Positions 1 to 7,905 of a stretch of 64,000 bases of DNA are shown here, one piece after another. Positions within the stretch are counted from its first letter, which is position 1, and each line of letters begins with the position of its first letter. The DNA comes from Neobacillus cucumis (lineage in GTDB: Bacteria; Bacillota; Bacilli; Bacillales_B; DSM-18226): NCBI RefSeq assembly GCF_016107705.1, contig NZ_JAEHGC010000013.1:92059-156058 (forward strand), written 5' to 3'. Both the position numbers and the translations under genes were made by a program. The notes below the pieces were generated by a model, which worked only from the letters and a program-made list of their open reading frames with translations, searched no databases and was not told the DNA's origin.

Positions 1-1
1 T

Positions 2-772
2 TACCGGGCCTTTAATTATTTGCATTACGATGCGATAGCCCTCGGAAATCACGAATTTAATTATGGACTGCAATTTATCAAAAACGCATTAAAAGGGCTG
101 AAAATGCCTTACGTGAATGCAAATGTGTACTCCTTAAAAAAACAAAAACCTTATTTTAAACCCTATGTCATTTTAAATAGGGAGGTTCTCGATGAAAAGG
201 GAATACCTCACCCAATTAAAATTGGCGTAATTGGCTTTATGCCGACTCAAATTATGAAATGGGATAAAGCAAATTTAGAAGGAAAGGTAATGGCCAAGCC
301 GATTGTTGATACAGCAAAAGAATTCATTCCGCAAATGAAAGCGGAAGGCGCAGATATCATTATTGCTCTTGCCCATACAGGTATAAGTAATGAGACCTAT
401 CACCCTGATACTGAAAATGCCGTTTATTACCTTACGAAAATTCCCGGAATTGATGCCATCCTTGCAGGACACTCCCATGGTATTTTCCCTGGACCCGCCT
501 ATTCTTTCCTGCCTAATACAAATTTAGAAACGGGGAAAATAAATGCTAAGCCGGTAGTGATGGCAGGGGCATTTGGCAGCAGGCTCGGGATTATTGACCT
601 TAAGTTAAAAAAGATTGCGGGAAAATGGATGGTTTTACAAAGCAGTTCAACTACAAGAGCAATTGCGGATGAAAATGGGAACTCGATTGTAAAAACAGAT
701 AAAGCGCTATTCAAACAAATTAAAAGAGACCATAGGGAAACCGTTGAATTCATTAAAAAACTGGGGCTTTAG
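2..772 (+). CDS. CpdB/YfkN-type 2',3'-cyclic-nucleotide phosphodiesterase / 3'-nucleotidase, 5' partial and 3' shortened
   Basis: The reading frame is open from base 2, so the gene starts upstream of the window. The first visible residues lead into GNHEFNYG, the GNHE metal-binding signature of calcineurin-like metallophosphoesterases. A later GHSHGIFPGP segment supplies the second metal-binding histidine cluster typical of CpdB-like nucleotidases, which release phosphate from extracellular nucleotides. In the family this catalytic domain continues, after a stretch like DHRETVEFIKK, into a 5'-nucleotidase C-terminal substrate-binding domain. Here a TAG stop follows FIKKLGL directly and that domain is absent. 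Only noncoding sequence with a promoter follows. The gene is therefore either a decayed or truncated enzyme or a catalytic-domain-only variant. The family is clear; activity is uncertain. Confidence 0.8.
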   Translation, partial: YRAFNYLHYDAIALGNHEFNYGLQFIKNALKGLKMPYVNANVYSLKKQKPYFKPYVILNREVLDEKGIPHPIKIGVIGFMPTQIMKWDKANLEGKVMAKPIVDTAKEFIPQMKAEGADIIIALAHTGISNETYHPDTENAVYYLTKIPGIDAILAGHSHGIFPGPAYSFLPNTNLETGKINAKPVVMAGAFGSRLGIIDLKLKKIAGKWMVLQSSSTTRAIADENGNSIVKTDKALFKQIKRDHRETVEFIKKLGL

Positions 773-805
773 CCGGCCGAGTTTTGATAATTGAAAATAA
801 TTCTC

Positions 806-835
806 TTTACAGCCTATTCTCCACTCTACTATAAT
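806..835 (+). promoter_or_regulatory. Sigma-A type promoter for the ArsB/NhaD-family gene
   Basis: TTTACA at 806-811 and a perfect TATAAT at 830-835 are separated by 18 bp. Transcription would start near 842, about 90 nt upstream of the ATG at 932, with a terminator-like hairpin inside this leader. Confidence 0.6.
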
Positions 836-865
836 AAAAAGTAAATAAATAAGCTTGTTTTTTGG

Positions 866-898
866 GGGAGTCTGTCAACACAGGCTCCTTTTTGCTTT
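866..898 (+). terminator. Hairpin with T-tract in the leader of the ArsB/NhaD-family gene
   Basis: GAGTCTGT at 868-875 pairs with ACAGGCTC at 880-887 around a CAAC loop, extended by G-C and G-T pairs and followed by a T-rich tract. It could end transcripts arriving from the upstream nucleotidase fragment. Because it lies downstream of the 806-835 promoter, it could also attenuate the transporter gene. Confidence 0.6.
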
Positions 899-931
899 TT
901 TTAGGAAATACATACGGAAAGAGGGGAAAAA

Positions 932-2212
932 ATGTCAACACAAGCAATCATTGCGATAGGTGTATTTTTAATTACATACGCATTTATCGTTACAGAAAAA
1001 ATCCATCGAACCATTATTGCTATGGCCGGTGGAATCATGATGGTACTACTTGGAATTGTAAATCAAGAAAAAGCCCTACATCATATTGATTTTAATACAC
1101 TTGGTTTACTGACAGGCATGATGATTATTGTCGCCATCACATCCGAGACGGGCCTATTTAATTATATTGCCATCTTCGCCGCAAAAAAGGTCAAGGGAGA
1201 TCCCATAAAACTTCTCCTAGCTTTAGGAATCATTACGGCACTTGGTTCAGCTTTTTTGGATAATGTCACTACGGTCCTGTTAATGGTGCCAGTCACTTTC
1301 AGTATTACAAGACAATTAAAGGTAAATCCCATTCCCTATTTAATTACTGAAATTATTGCATCCAATGTTGGCGGAACATCTACACTGATTGGGGACCCTC
1401 CGAATATTATGATTGGCAGTGCCGTAAAGGAACTTACATTTATGGAATTCATCTATAATCTAACGGCTATTTCCTTTTTTATTTTGATTGTGAACGTGGT
1501 GATTCTTGCTTTTATATATCGAAAGCAGCTGAAGACTACTCCGGAATTAAAAGCGAATTTAATGGATTTGGATGAAAAACAAGAAATTACCGATAAAAAG
1601 CTATTGGTGAAATCTCTTATTGCCCTTGCCTTTACCATTTTGGGCTTCTTTTTACACCAGCTATTCCATTTGGAATCAGCATCTGTTGCCTTAGCGGGAG
1701 CGTTCCTTTTGTTGTTATTAACTGGAGAAAGGCATTTAGAAAAAGCATTCTTAAAGGTTGAGTGGTTGACTATTTTTTTCTTTATCGGGCTGTTCGTCCT
1801 CGTTTCAGGATTAATTGAAACAGGCGTTATTTCCCTTTTAGCCGATTACTCCGTACATCTTACCGGCGGTAATGTGGCCTCATCCTCTATTTTAATTCTA
1901 TGGGTCAGCGCTATTGCTTCCGCGTTTATCGACAATATTCCATTTGTGGCAACCATGATTCCGATGATTAAAGACATGGGGTCGCTTGGAATCGATAACC
2001 TAGAACCACTTTGGTGGAGTTTATCACTTGGAGCTTGTCTTGGAGGTAACGGAACTCTAATCGGGGCTAGCGCTAACGTGATTGTTGCAGGATTGGCTGC
2101 AAAAGAAGGGTATCATATTTCCTTTGGAAAATTCCTATTAATTGCTTTTCCACTAATGATTCTGTCGATTATCATTTGTACCGTTTACATTTATTTACGA
2201 TATTTAGTATAA
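932..2212 (+). CDS. ArsB/NhaD-family (SLC13-like) membrane transporter
   Basis: A 426-residue integral membrane protein with about 11-12 hydrophobic segments in two homologous halves. Hallmarks of the ion-transporter (ArsB/NhaD/P-protein) superfamily are visible: FLDNVTTVLLMVP in the first half followed by SNVGGTSTLIGDPPNIMIG, and the matching FIDNIPFVATMIP and GGNGTLIGASANVIVAG in the second half. Relatives carry Na+/H+, arsenite or dicarboxylate; the substrate cannot be fixed from sequence. The ATG is preceded by GAGGGGAAAAA. It is followed after 13 nt by a small hypothetical gene and then a terminator, so the two are probably co-transcribed. Confidence 0.85.
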   Translation: MSTQAIIAIGVFLITYAFIVTEKIHRTIIAMAGGIMMVLLGIVNQEKALHHIDFNTLGLLTGMMIIVAITSETGLFNYIAIFAAKKVKGDPIKLLLALGIITALGSAFLDNVTTVLLMVPVTFSITRQLKVNPIPYLITEIIASNVGGTSTLIGDPPNIMIGSAVKELTFMEFIYNLTAISFFILIVNVVILAFIYRKQLKTTPELKANLMDLDEKQEITDKKLLVKSLIALAFTILGFFLHQLFHLESASVALAGAFLLLLLTGERHLEKAFLKVEWLTIFFFIGLFVLVSGLIETGVISLLADYSVHLTGGNVASSSILILWVSAIASAFIDNIPFVATMIPMIKDMGSLGIDNLEPLWWSLSLGACLGGNGTLIGASANVIVAGLAAKEGYHISFGKFLLIAFPLMILSIIICTVYIYLRYLV

Positions 2213-2225
2213 GGAGCTAAAAAAG

Positions 2226-2504
2226 ATGAAAATAATTTATTCGTATGATGAAAAGCTTCTGGACTTAAATGAGACAGCAAATGACGATGACATTGAATTC
2301 AATATCACCAGCTTAGGTTCAGATATAAAAAAACAGGTATATAAAATTCGAGAAATTTTTAATGAAAATAAGGTCTTAACAGATATTCTTGTATATGCCC
2401 ACACAAACCAAAGATATCAAATTATTGTTAGAAAAGACTTTTATAATGACTTTATTATCGAACTTTTTAGACAACAATTAGTTAAGGAAATAAAATGGGC
2501 TTAA
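2226..2504 (+). CDS. Small hypothetical protein, 92 aa
   Basis: I do not recognise this protein. It is 92 residues, acidic in its N-terminal third and basic towards the C-terminus, with no membrane segment, signal peptide or cysteine. It begins 13 nt after the transporter gene behind AAGGAGCTAAAAAAG and ends just before a strong hairpin terminator, so it is probably translated from the transporter mRNA. Predicted structure would be mixed alpha/beta. It may be a soluble partner or simply a passenger of the transporter. Confidence 0.7.
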   Translation: MKIIYSYDEKLLDLNETANDDDIEFNITSLGSDIKKQVYKIREIFNENKVLTDILVYAHTNQRYQIIVRKDFYNDFIIELFRQQLVKEIKWA

Positions 2505-2510
2505 ATAAGT

Positions 2511-2537
2511 AAGGCTGCCATTACTGGCAGCCTTTTT
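2511..2537 (+). terminator. Rho-independent terminator
   Basis: GGCTGCCA at 2513-2520 pairs with TGGCAGCC at 2525-2532, followed by TTTTT. It ends the transporter/hypothetical operon and separates it from the convergent gntK. Confidence 0.85.
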
Positions 2538-2539
2538 CC

Positions 2540-4081
2540 TTATTCAACCCACTTTTTTTGAAAGTTGGAGATGTTCTCATATTCTTCTTTAAAGAGTCTG
2601 GATAATCGAATATAGATGGGAATAATCTCTTGATAAACTTTCACGTTATCTTCAATCGGCTTATGGTGGTTGGTAGCTCCAACCATTTCAGATACTACAT
2701 CTAAGGAATCAATCTCTCCTAAACTGTACAATCCGAGGATGGCTGCACCAAGACAAGAGCTTTCAAAGCTTTCCGGAATATTTACCTCTTGGTTGAAAAT
2801 ATCCGCCATCATTTGCCGCCAAAGTTCAGACCTTGCAAACCCTCCGGTTGCCTGAATACTTTTAGGCTCTCCAATCAATTCCTCTAATGCAAGGAGAACA
2901 GTATATAAATTTAAGATTACCCCTTCTAAAACGGCACGAATTAAATGCTCCTTCTTATGATGTAATCCTAGTCCGAAAAAAGACCCTCTAGCATTTGCAT
3001 CCCAAATCGGAGCCCGCTCTCCCGCCATATAAGGATGAAAAATCAAACCGTCAGCGCCGGGATTTACATTCTCCGCAATTTCTGTCAATACATCATAAGC
3101 ATCTTTTCCAAGGCGCTTCGCCATTTCTACCTCAGAGGCTCCAAGCTGATCGCGGACCCAACGAAAAATCATCCCGCCGTTATTAACGGGCCCGCCGATT
3201 ACCCAATGGTTTTCCGTTAAGGCATAACAAAAAATTCTTCCTTTCGGATCAGTAATTGGCTTATCCGTCACGGCTCGAATCGCACCGCTTGTCCCAATCG
3301 TTACCGCTACAACTCCCGGTTCAATAGCATTAACCCCTAAATTTGATAGCACTCCATCACTAGCCCCAACAACAAAAGGAATATCTGCTGAAAGCAGAAG
3401 TTCCTCTGCTCGTTCTTTGTCTAATCCGGCTAGATAATAGGTTGTAGAAACTGGCTTAGAAAGCTGATCCACTGTAACCCCTGCTACTTTAAGTGCCTCT
3501 TCATCCCATTGAAGTGAATTTAAATTGAACATCCCTGTTGCAGATGCTATGGAATAATCGATTACAAATTTTTTAAATAATTTATAAAAAACATATTCCT
3601 TAATCGAAATAAATTTATAGGTTTTCTTAAACAGTTCAGACTGCTCTTCCTTAAGCCATACTAATTTTGAAAGTGGCGCCATTGGGTGAATAGGAGTACC
3701 TGTTCGCCTGTAAATCTCATGCCCATTCATTTCCTTTAAAATCTTTTCCGCCCATTTAGCACTTCGATTGTCCGCCCAGGTAATGCAACGAGTAATCGGC
3801 TTTCCGGATTCATCCACCGCAATCACACTATGCATGGCTGAGCTAAAAGAAACACAAAGGATTTCATTCGGAGAAACTTTACTATTCTTTATTACTGTCT
3901 TAATTGTTTGAAGGACAGCTGAAAAAATTTCTTCAGGATCTTGTTCAGCCGTTGCAGGTGTTGGACTGAATAATGGATATTCAATCCCATGTCTAGCGAT
4001 AACTGAACCGCTTGCAGAAAATAAAACGGATTTTGTACTTGTTGTACCGATATCAACGCCAATGACATATTTTGAATTCAT
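2540..4081 (-). CDS. gntK: Gluconokinase (FGGY family)
   Basis: A 513-residue FGGY sugar kinase, the length of Bacillus GntK, phosphorylating D-gluconate to 6-phosphogluconate with ATP. The N-terminal phosphate-binding motif GVDIGTTSTKSVLF and the downstream IGTSGA and ATGGFARSELWRQ segments are characteristic. Its ribosome site (AAGGAGG) lies within the last codons of the upstream rpiR gene, so translation is probably coupled. It is the last gene of a long minus-strand run that begins at larA. That position suggests the gluconate it consumes is made by the LarA homologue rather than only imported; no gntP-type permease or GntR regulator is next to it. Confidence 0.93.
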   Translation of the reverse strand: MNSKYVIGVDIGTTSTKSVLFSASGSVIARHGIEYPLFSPTPATAEQDPEEIFSAVLQTIKTVIKNSKVSPNEILCVSFSSAMHSVIAVDESGKPITRCITWADNRSAKWAEKILKEMNGHEIYRRTGTPIHPMAPLSKLVWLKEEQSELFKKTYKFISIKEYVFYKLFKKFVIDYSIASATGMFNLNSLQWDEEALKVAGVTVDQLSKPVSTTYYLAGLDKERAEELLLSADIPFVVGASDGVLSNLGVNAIEPGVVAVTIGTSGAIRAVTDKPITDPKGRIFCYALTENHWVIGGPVNNGGMIFRWVRDQLGASEVEMAKRLGKDAYDVLTEIAENVNPGADGLIFHPYMAGERAPIWDANARGSFFGLGLHHKKEHLIRAVLEGVILNLYTVLLALEELIGEPKSIQATGGFARSELWRQMMADIFNQEVNIPESFESSCLGAAILGLYSLGEIDSLDVVSEMVGATNHHKPIEDNVKVYQEIIPIYIRLSRLFKEEYENISNFQKKWVE

Positions 4082-4083
4082 AT

Positions 4084-4896
4084 TTATATATCCTCCTTCA
4101 TGAGAACCTTTTCATTCAATACCATAAGATTTACAGAAAGTGCATCAATCAGGCTGAGTTGAGCAATGCGTGATGCTAAAGATTCTGAGCGATATTCTGT
4201 TCTATCGGAACTTGTATATAATGCTACATCCACCTTTTGCCCGATGGGGGATTTAGCAACACTTGTGATACCGATTGTTTTTGCCCCGGTTCCACGAGCA
4301 GTATTTAAAATATTAAGTGAATCTTTGTTTGTTCCTGTATGTGAGATAACAACTGCCACATCTTCCTTTGTTAATTGAGAGGCAGACATTACCTGAAAAT
4401 GGGAATCCAAAGTAGCGGAAGCTTTTATCCCTGTTTGGATAAATTTATAATAAGCATCTAAAGCAATGACGGCAGAACCTCCCGTTCCATAAAACTCAAC
4501 CCGATTTGCATTAGAAAGCAGTTCTATCGCCCGATGGATCGATTCATTCTCGTTCACTTGAAAGGTATGTTCGATCGTCCGTATATTTGATTTAAACACT
4601 TTTTCTAATATAGTTTTTTCATTGTCCTCGTGAATTATTTCTTCATGAGATGAAATGACTGGTATTGTCATTTCTGAAGCAAGTGCAATTTTCATAGCTT
4701 GATAGCCTTTATATCCAATTCGTTTACAAAAACGAAAAACAGTTGCATCAGCAAGATTCAATTCTTCGGCCACTTCATTAATCGTACGATGGATGATTTT
4801 ATCAGGAGTTTCTAAAATATAATTGGCAATTTTCTTTTCTTTTTCGCTCAATTTAGGATAGTGAGTTTGAATTTTTTCAATGCAACTGTTTTTCAT
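4084..4896 (-). CDS. MurR/RpiR-family transcriptional regulator
   Basis: The N-terminal half is an RpiR-type HTH domain (LSEKEKKIANYIL, then TVFRFCKRIGYKGYQ). The C-terminal half is a SIS phosphosugar-binding domain (VEFYGTGGSAVIALDAYYKF, AVVISHTGTNKDSLN). The family senses sugar phosphates. I place the start at the ATG of MKNSCIEK at 4896 because GGGAGGTG lies 7-8 nt upstream; a longer frame to 4941 has no ribosome site. This gives 270 residues. It is directly upstream of gntK, so 6-phosphogluconate is an attractive effector. Bacillus subtilis uses a GntR-type repressor for the same enzyme. Confidence 0.88.
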   Translation of the reverse strand: MKNSCIEKIQTHYPKLSEKEKKIANYILETPDKIIHRTINEVAEELNLADATVFRFCKRIGYKGYQAMKIALASEMTIPVISSHEEIIHEDNEKTILEKVFKSNIRTIEHTFQVNENESIHRAIELLSNANRVEFYGTGGSAVIALDAYYKFIQTGIKASATLDSHFQVMSASQLTKEDVAVVISHTGTNKDSLNILNTARGTGAKTIGITSVAKSPIGQKVDVALYTSSDRTEYRSESLASRIAQLSLIDALSVNLMVLNEKVLMKEDI

Positions 4897-4944
4897 TGTG
4901 AAACACCTCCCAATTCGTATAAAGCTGCTATCATTCTCCAAATA

Positions 4945-5598
4945 TTACTGCGCCCATAAATGAAATAACCCTTCTGTTATCCCTAGATTATACATATAAT
5001 AGATTCCGAATATTAAACTGACTGAACCTGCAAATTGAGTTAATAATCGGTTTAGTCCCCTGCTTTTTTTACTATATACAAAAGGTATTCCAATAATCGT
5101 CGTAAACATCAGCATACCGATAATCGTTCCTGTACCAAAAATCAGTATATAGACTGCACATTGCCAGACTGAAGAAACGGTAGACATCGTCAATAACACC
5201 ATTGCAGCACTCCCGGCAAGACCATGAATAAACCCGATAATGGTAATCTTTATTAAGGAAGACCGTTCGCTAGACTTCTTGTTTTGCTTAGAATCTATCT
5301 TTTTAATGAAAAGCATGCTTTTCATTCCTAAATAAACGAGCATGATTCCTACTAGAAATTCGAGCGACATTGCCCATTTATCTGATAATTCACCCTTCAT
5401 TACAACCAAAATCATTCCGACAATAAACAATGTGCTGGTATGGCCAATACCCCAAAATACACCGGTCAAAGTAGAACGTGAAAGTTTTTTACTTTTACTC
5501 ACCATGGTCGACACGGCAATAATATGGTCAGGTTCAATAGAATGCTTGATTCCTAAAATAAATCCCAGAAATAAAACCGAGATAAAACTCATGAACAT
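4945..5598 (-). CDS. Nickel/cobalt permease-like protein (NiCoT/UreH-type)
   Basis: A 217-residue membrane protein with about six hydrophobic segments. GIKHSIEPDHIIAV near the N-terminus matches the HX4DH signature of nickel/cobalt permeases, and FWGIGHTSTLF matches the second GH[ST] motif. Shorter relatives are often annotated UreH or TauE-like, and I consider Ni2+ uptake the best call. It lies 42 nt downstream of larC2 in a block containing every gene needed to build the nickel-pincer cofactor, so its probable job is feeding Ni to LarC. The start ATG follows GGGAGGAAAAAGAAA. Confidence 0.78.
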   Translation of the reverse strand: MFMSFISVLFLGFILGIKHSIEPDHIIAVSTMVSKSKKLSRSTLTGVFWGIGHTSTLFIVGMILVVMKGELSDKWAMSLEFLVGIMLVYLGMKSMLFIKKIDSKQNKKSSERSSLIKITIIGFIHGLAGSAAMVLLTMSTVSSVWQCAVYILIFGTGTIIGMLMFTTIIGIPFVYSKKSRGLNRLLTQFAGSVSLIFGIYYMYNLGITEGLFHLWAQ

Positions 5599-5640
5599 TT
5601 TCTTTTTCCTCCCCTCTGTTCAAACAGTAACCCGGTTTGC

Positions 5641-6114
5641 CTACGTCTCTTCCCCCATCACGTGCCAAACTTGTTCATAGACTTTTTTCAATGGAATATG
5701 ATGCTGCTCTGCAATCGTTTTACATTCTTCAAATTCAGGTGCTCTTTGCACAACGATGCCATCATGGATTCCTTCTTTTACCGTCACCGTTCCCCACTCA
5801 GTCGCAACCTTTTTATAAGTTCTTTCTAAGCGATGAACGGTTAAAGGATAATAACGAACACCGAGTGTTGTTGTTTCGCTAAAGAGGATTTTCTTCATTG
5901 TATTTACTTTTTTTAATGAACATAGCAGTTGAAGTAAAATGCCCGGTCTGTTTTTTTTCATGTAAATAGGAGTATAGAAAACATCATTTGCCCCTGCTTC
6001 GAATAATAAGTCCATTACATATCCAAGCCATTCGCCGGGGATGTCATCAAGGTTAACTTCCATTTTGACCATATGATCATCAAGATGTTCTTTGTCGGGT
6101 GGATGAGCAGCCAT
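5641..6114 (-). CDS. larC2: LarC2: C-terminal part of nickel-insertion cyclometallase LarC
   Basis: The 157 residues correspond to the C-terminal domain of LarC, the CTP-dependent enzyme that inserts Ni into the pyridinium-dithiocarboxylate nucleotide. Typical segments are KMEVNLDDIPGEWLGYVMD and YMKKNRPGILLQLLC. The ATG is preceded by GAGGAGAG at good spacing, so it can start independently. In Lactiplantibacillus plantarum the two halves are joined by programmed frameshift. Here larC1 ends 29 nt upstream, and both the larC1 frame and the larC2 frame contain stops in the junction, so a simple slip cannot fuse them. Confidence 0.88.
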   Translation of the reverse strand: MAAHPPDKEHLDDHMVKMEVNLDDIPGEWLGYVMDLLFEAGANDVFYTPIYMKKNRPGILLQLLCSLKKVNTMKKILFSETTTLGVRYYPLTVHRLERTYKKVATEWGTVTVKEGIHDGIVVQRAPEFEECKTIAEQHHIPLKKVYEQVWHVMGEET

Positions 6115-6143
6115 TTTGTACTCTCCTCTCTTGGGTGTTCAGT

Positions 6144-7073
6144 TTACTCACCAATGATGACTCGCAGAACATTGGGATGATCAGTAAAGGTTTTCGTTCC
6201 AGCACCATAACCTATTGCTTGTACCTTCATAGAAGGAAGGCAACAAAATTCTTCTGCAAGGACCGCAACGATTGCCGCGCCAGTCGGTGTAGTAAGCTCT
6301 GCTCTGATATTTGATTGTTCAATCGGGACTCCCTTTAATATTTCGAGTGTGGCCGGTGCTGGGACTGGATAAATACCGTGGTCAATATGTATTCTCCCGG
6401 CTCCAACTGGAATAGGCGATGACTTGATTTCACTAACATCTAATTGATGGATTAAGATCGCTGCCCCAATAATATCGATGATAGAATCAACTGCACCTAC
6501 TTCATGAAAATGAACCTTCTCTAACGGAATTCCATGAATAAGACCTTCCGCTTCGCCAATTCTTTTAAAAATTTTCAATGCAGTGTCCTCTACTTTTTCA
6601 GAAAATCCAGCCTTTTTGATTAATCCAACAATTTCCTGATAGGAACGGTGTTCATGATGATGGTGGCCATGGTCATTCTCATGATGATGTTCATGGTTAT
6701 GGTCGTGGTCATGCTCATGATGATGTTCATGGCTATGGTCATGCTCGTGATGATGTTCATGGCTGTGGGCGTGGTCATGCTCGTGATGATGTTCATGGCT
6801 ATGATTGTGGTCATGGCTATGTTCATGTACGTGCACATGTTGGTGATCATGACTATCCCCATTAATCGAATTTTTCAAGAGCACCACATCAAATTTTGTG
6901 CTGGTAATTCCATTCTTCACAATCTTTTTCCACTGTAATTCATACTCATCTTCCATATGAAGCTTTTTTAGTTCTTCTAAAAGTTGATTGGGGTCTGCTC
7001 CCGCATCGATGAGTGAACCAATCACCATATCCCCGCTAATTCCAGAAAAGCAATCAAAATACAGTTTCTTCAT
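6144..7073 (-). CDS. larC1: LarC1: N-terminal part of nickel-insertion protein LarC, with long His-rich tract
   Basis: The start MKKLYFDCFSGISGDM is the conserved LarC N-terminus. I choose the ATG at 7073 over the upstream in-frame ATG at 7097 because of the GGGGCAGGAAAAA sequence and family alignment; this gives 309 residues. After about residue 75 comes a run of roughly 65 residues made mostly of His, Glu and Asp (HEHHHEHDH-like units), an obvious metal-binding insert. The conserved core then resumes with KVHFHEVGAVDSIIDI and ends at PNVLRVIIGE, the normal end of the first LarC domain. It overlaps the end of larB by 20 nt. Family role: Ni insertion into the LarA cofactor. Confidence 0.9.
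   Translation of the reverse strand: MKKLYFDCFSGISGDMVIGSLIDAGADPNQLLEELKKLHMEDEYELQWKKIVKNGITSTKFDVVLLKNSINGDSHDHQHVHVHEHSHDHNHSHEHHHEHDHAHSHEHHHEHDHSHEHHHEHDHDHNHEHHHENDHGHHHHEHRSYQEIVGLIKKAGFSEKVEDTALKIFKRIGEAEGLIHGIPLEKVHFHEVGAVDSIIDIIGAAILIHQLDVSEIKSSPIPVGAGRIHIDHGIYPVPAPATLEILKGVPIEQSNIRAELTTPTGAAIVAVLAEEFCCLPSMKVQAIGYGAGTKTFTDHPNVLRVIIGE
6644..6845 (-). repeat. Degenerate in-frame repeats encoding the LarC1 histidine tract
   Basis: Direct repeats of a catgaacatcatca-like unit (plus strand tgatgatgttcatggctatg) recur several times in frame within larC1. The repetition comes from alternating His, Glu and Asp codons. Length probably varies between strains through slippage. Confidence 0.75.
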
Positions 7074-7827
7074 TTTTTCCTGCCCCTTTTTGTGCAAGTT
7101 GATGAATTAAGACCGCGTTATATCCCCCGCCGAATCCGTTATCAATATTTACCACGCTTATTCCGGAAGCACATGAATTTAGCATCGTTAATAAAGCTGA
7201 TAAACCATTGAAATTTGCTCCGTATCCAACGCTTGTCGGAACTGCTATAACAGGATGGGAAACAAGTCCGCCCACCACACTTGGAAGGGCACCTTCCATA
7301 CCAGCTACAACAACGGAGACCGTTGCATTTTGTATTTCTTCAAGATGATTGAAAAGGCGATGAATCCCTGCTACGCCCACATCATAAATTCGATGCACTT
7401 TGCTCCCCAATACTTCGGCAGTGACGGCTGCTTCTTCTGCAACCTTTAAATCAGAGGTCCCTGCACAAATAATCGCAATGTATCCATTGGAGTTTTCTTC
7501 GGTACCCGTTTCATCTTTCCAAAATAATATTTGGGCCATATCATTGTAAATAAATTCAGGACAAGCCTTTTGCACTCTATCGGCTTTTTCTTTAGAAATT
7601 CTAGTTACCAGTACTTGATGATTTCTTGACCTTAATGCTTGTATTATTGAAATGATTTGTTCTGCTGTTTTACCTTCACCATAAACGACTTCCGGGAATC
7701 CCTGGCGTTTTTTTCGATGATGGTCAACTTTTGCAAACCCTAAATTCTCGAATGTCGCTAATTGTTTTTTTGCTTCTAGTACGCTTAGGGTCCCTTTTTG
7801 AACTTGATTTAATATTTCCTCAAGCAT
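7054..7827 (-). CDS. larB: LarB: nicotinic acid adenine dinucleotide carboxylase/hydrolase
   Basis: A 257-residue LarB, the enzyme that carboxylates C5 of nicotinate adenine dinucleotide and hydrolyses the phosphoanhydride to start nickel-pincer nucleotide synthesis. The C-terminal half is PurE-like: AIICAGTSDLKVAEEAA, then VAGMEGALPSVVGGL and PTSVGYGANFNGLSALL. The N-terminal LSVLEAKKQLATFENLGFAKVDHHRKKRQG segment region is also typical of LarB. Its ATG follows GGGGGGATTAAAA. A strong hairpin lies between it and larE, so part of the transcription from larA may stop before larB. Confidence 0.93.
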   Translation of the reverse strand: MLEEILNQVQKGTLSVLEAKKQLATFENLGFAKVDHHRKKRQGFPEVVYGEGKTAEQIISIIQALRSRNHQVLVTRISKEKADRVQKACPEFIYNDMAQILFWKDETGTEENSNGYIAIICAGTSDLKVAEEAAVTAEVLGSKVHRIYDVGVAGIHRLFNHLEEIQNATVSVVVAGMEGALPSVVGGLVSHPVIAVPTSVGYGANFNGLSALLTMLNSCASGISVVNIDNGFGGGYNAVLIHQLAQKGAGKNEETVF

Positions 7828-7870
7828 TTTTAATCCCCCCTACGTTCATTTATATTATTCAGTTAAAAGA

Positions 7871-7900
7871 AAAAGCTTTGGTGCTTTTGCCAAAGCTTTT
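7871..7900 (-). terminator. Hairpin terminator between larE and larB
   Basis: An 11-bp perfect stem (AAAAGCTTTGG at 7871-7881 with its complement at 7890-7900) is followed on the minus strand by a T-rich stretch (TTCTTTTAA). It would terminate or thin out transcripts leaving larE. Confidence 0.7.
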
Positions 7901-7905
7901 CAATT

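Noticed and set aside
6100..6180. Programmed frameshift joining larC1 and larC2 as in L. plantarum
   Set aside because: The larC1 frame stops before the last stop in the larC2 frame, so the open frames do not overlap.
6620..6938. CRISPR-like or coding repeats on both strands over the His tract
   Set aside because: The repetition is explained by in-frame His/Glu/Asp codons of larC1; there are no constant-length spacers, and the Met-rich frames opposite are shadows.
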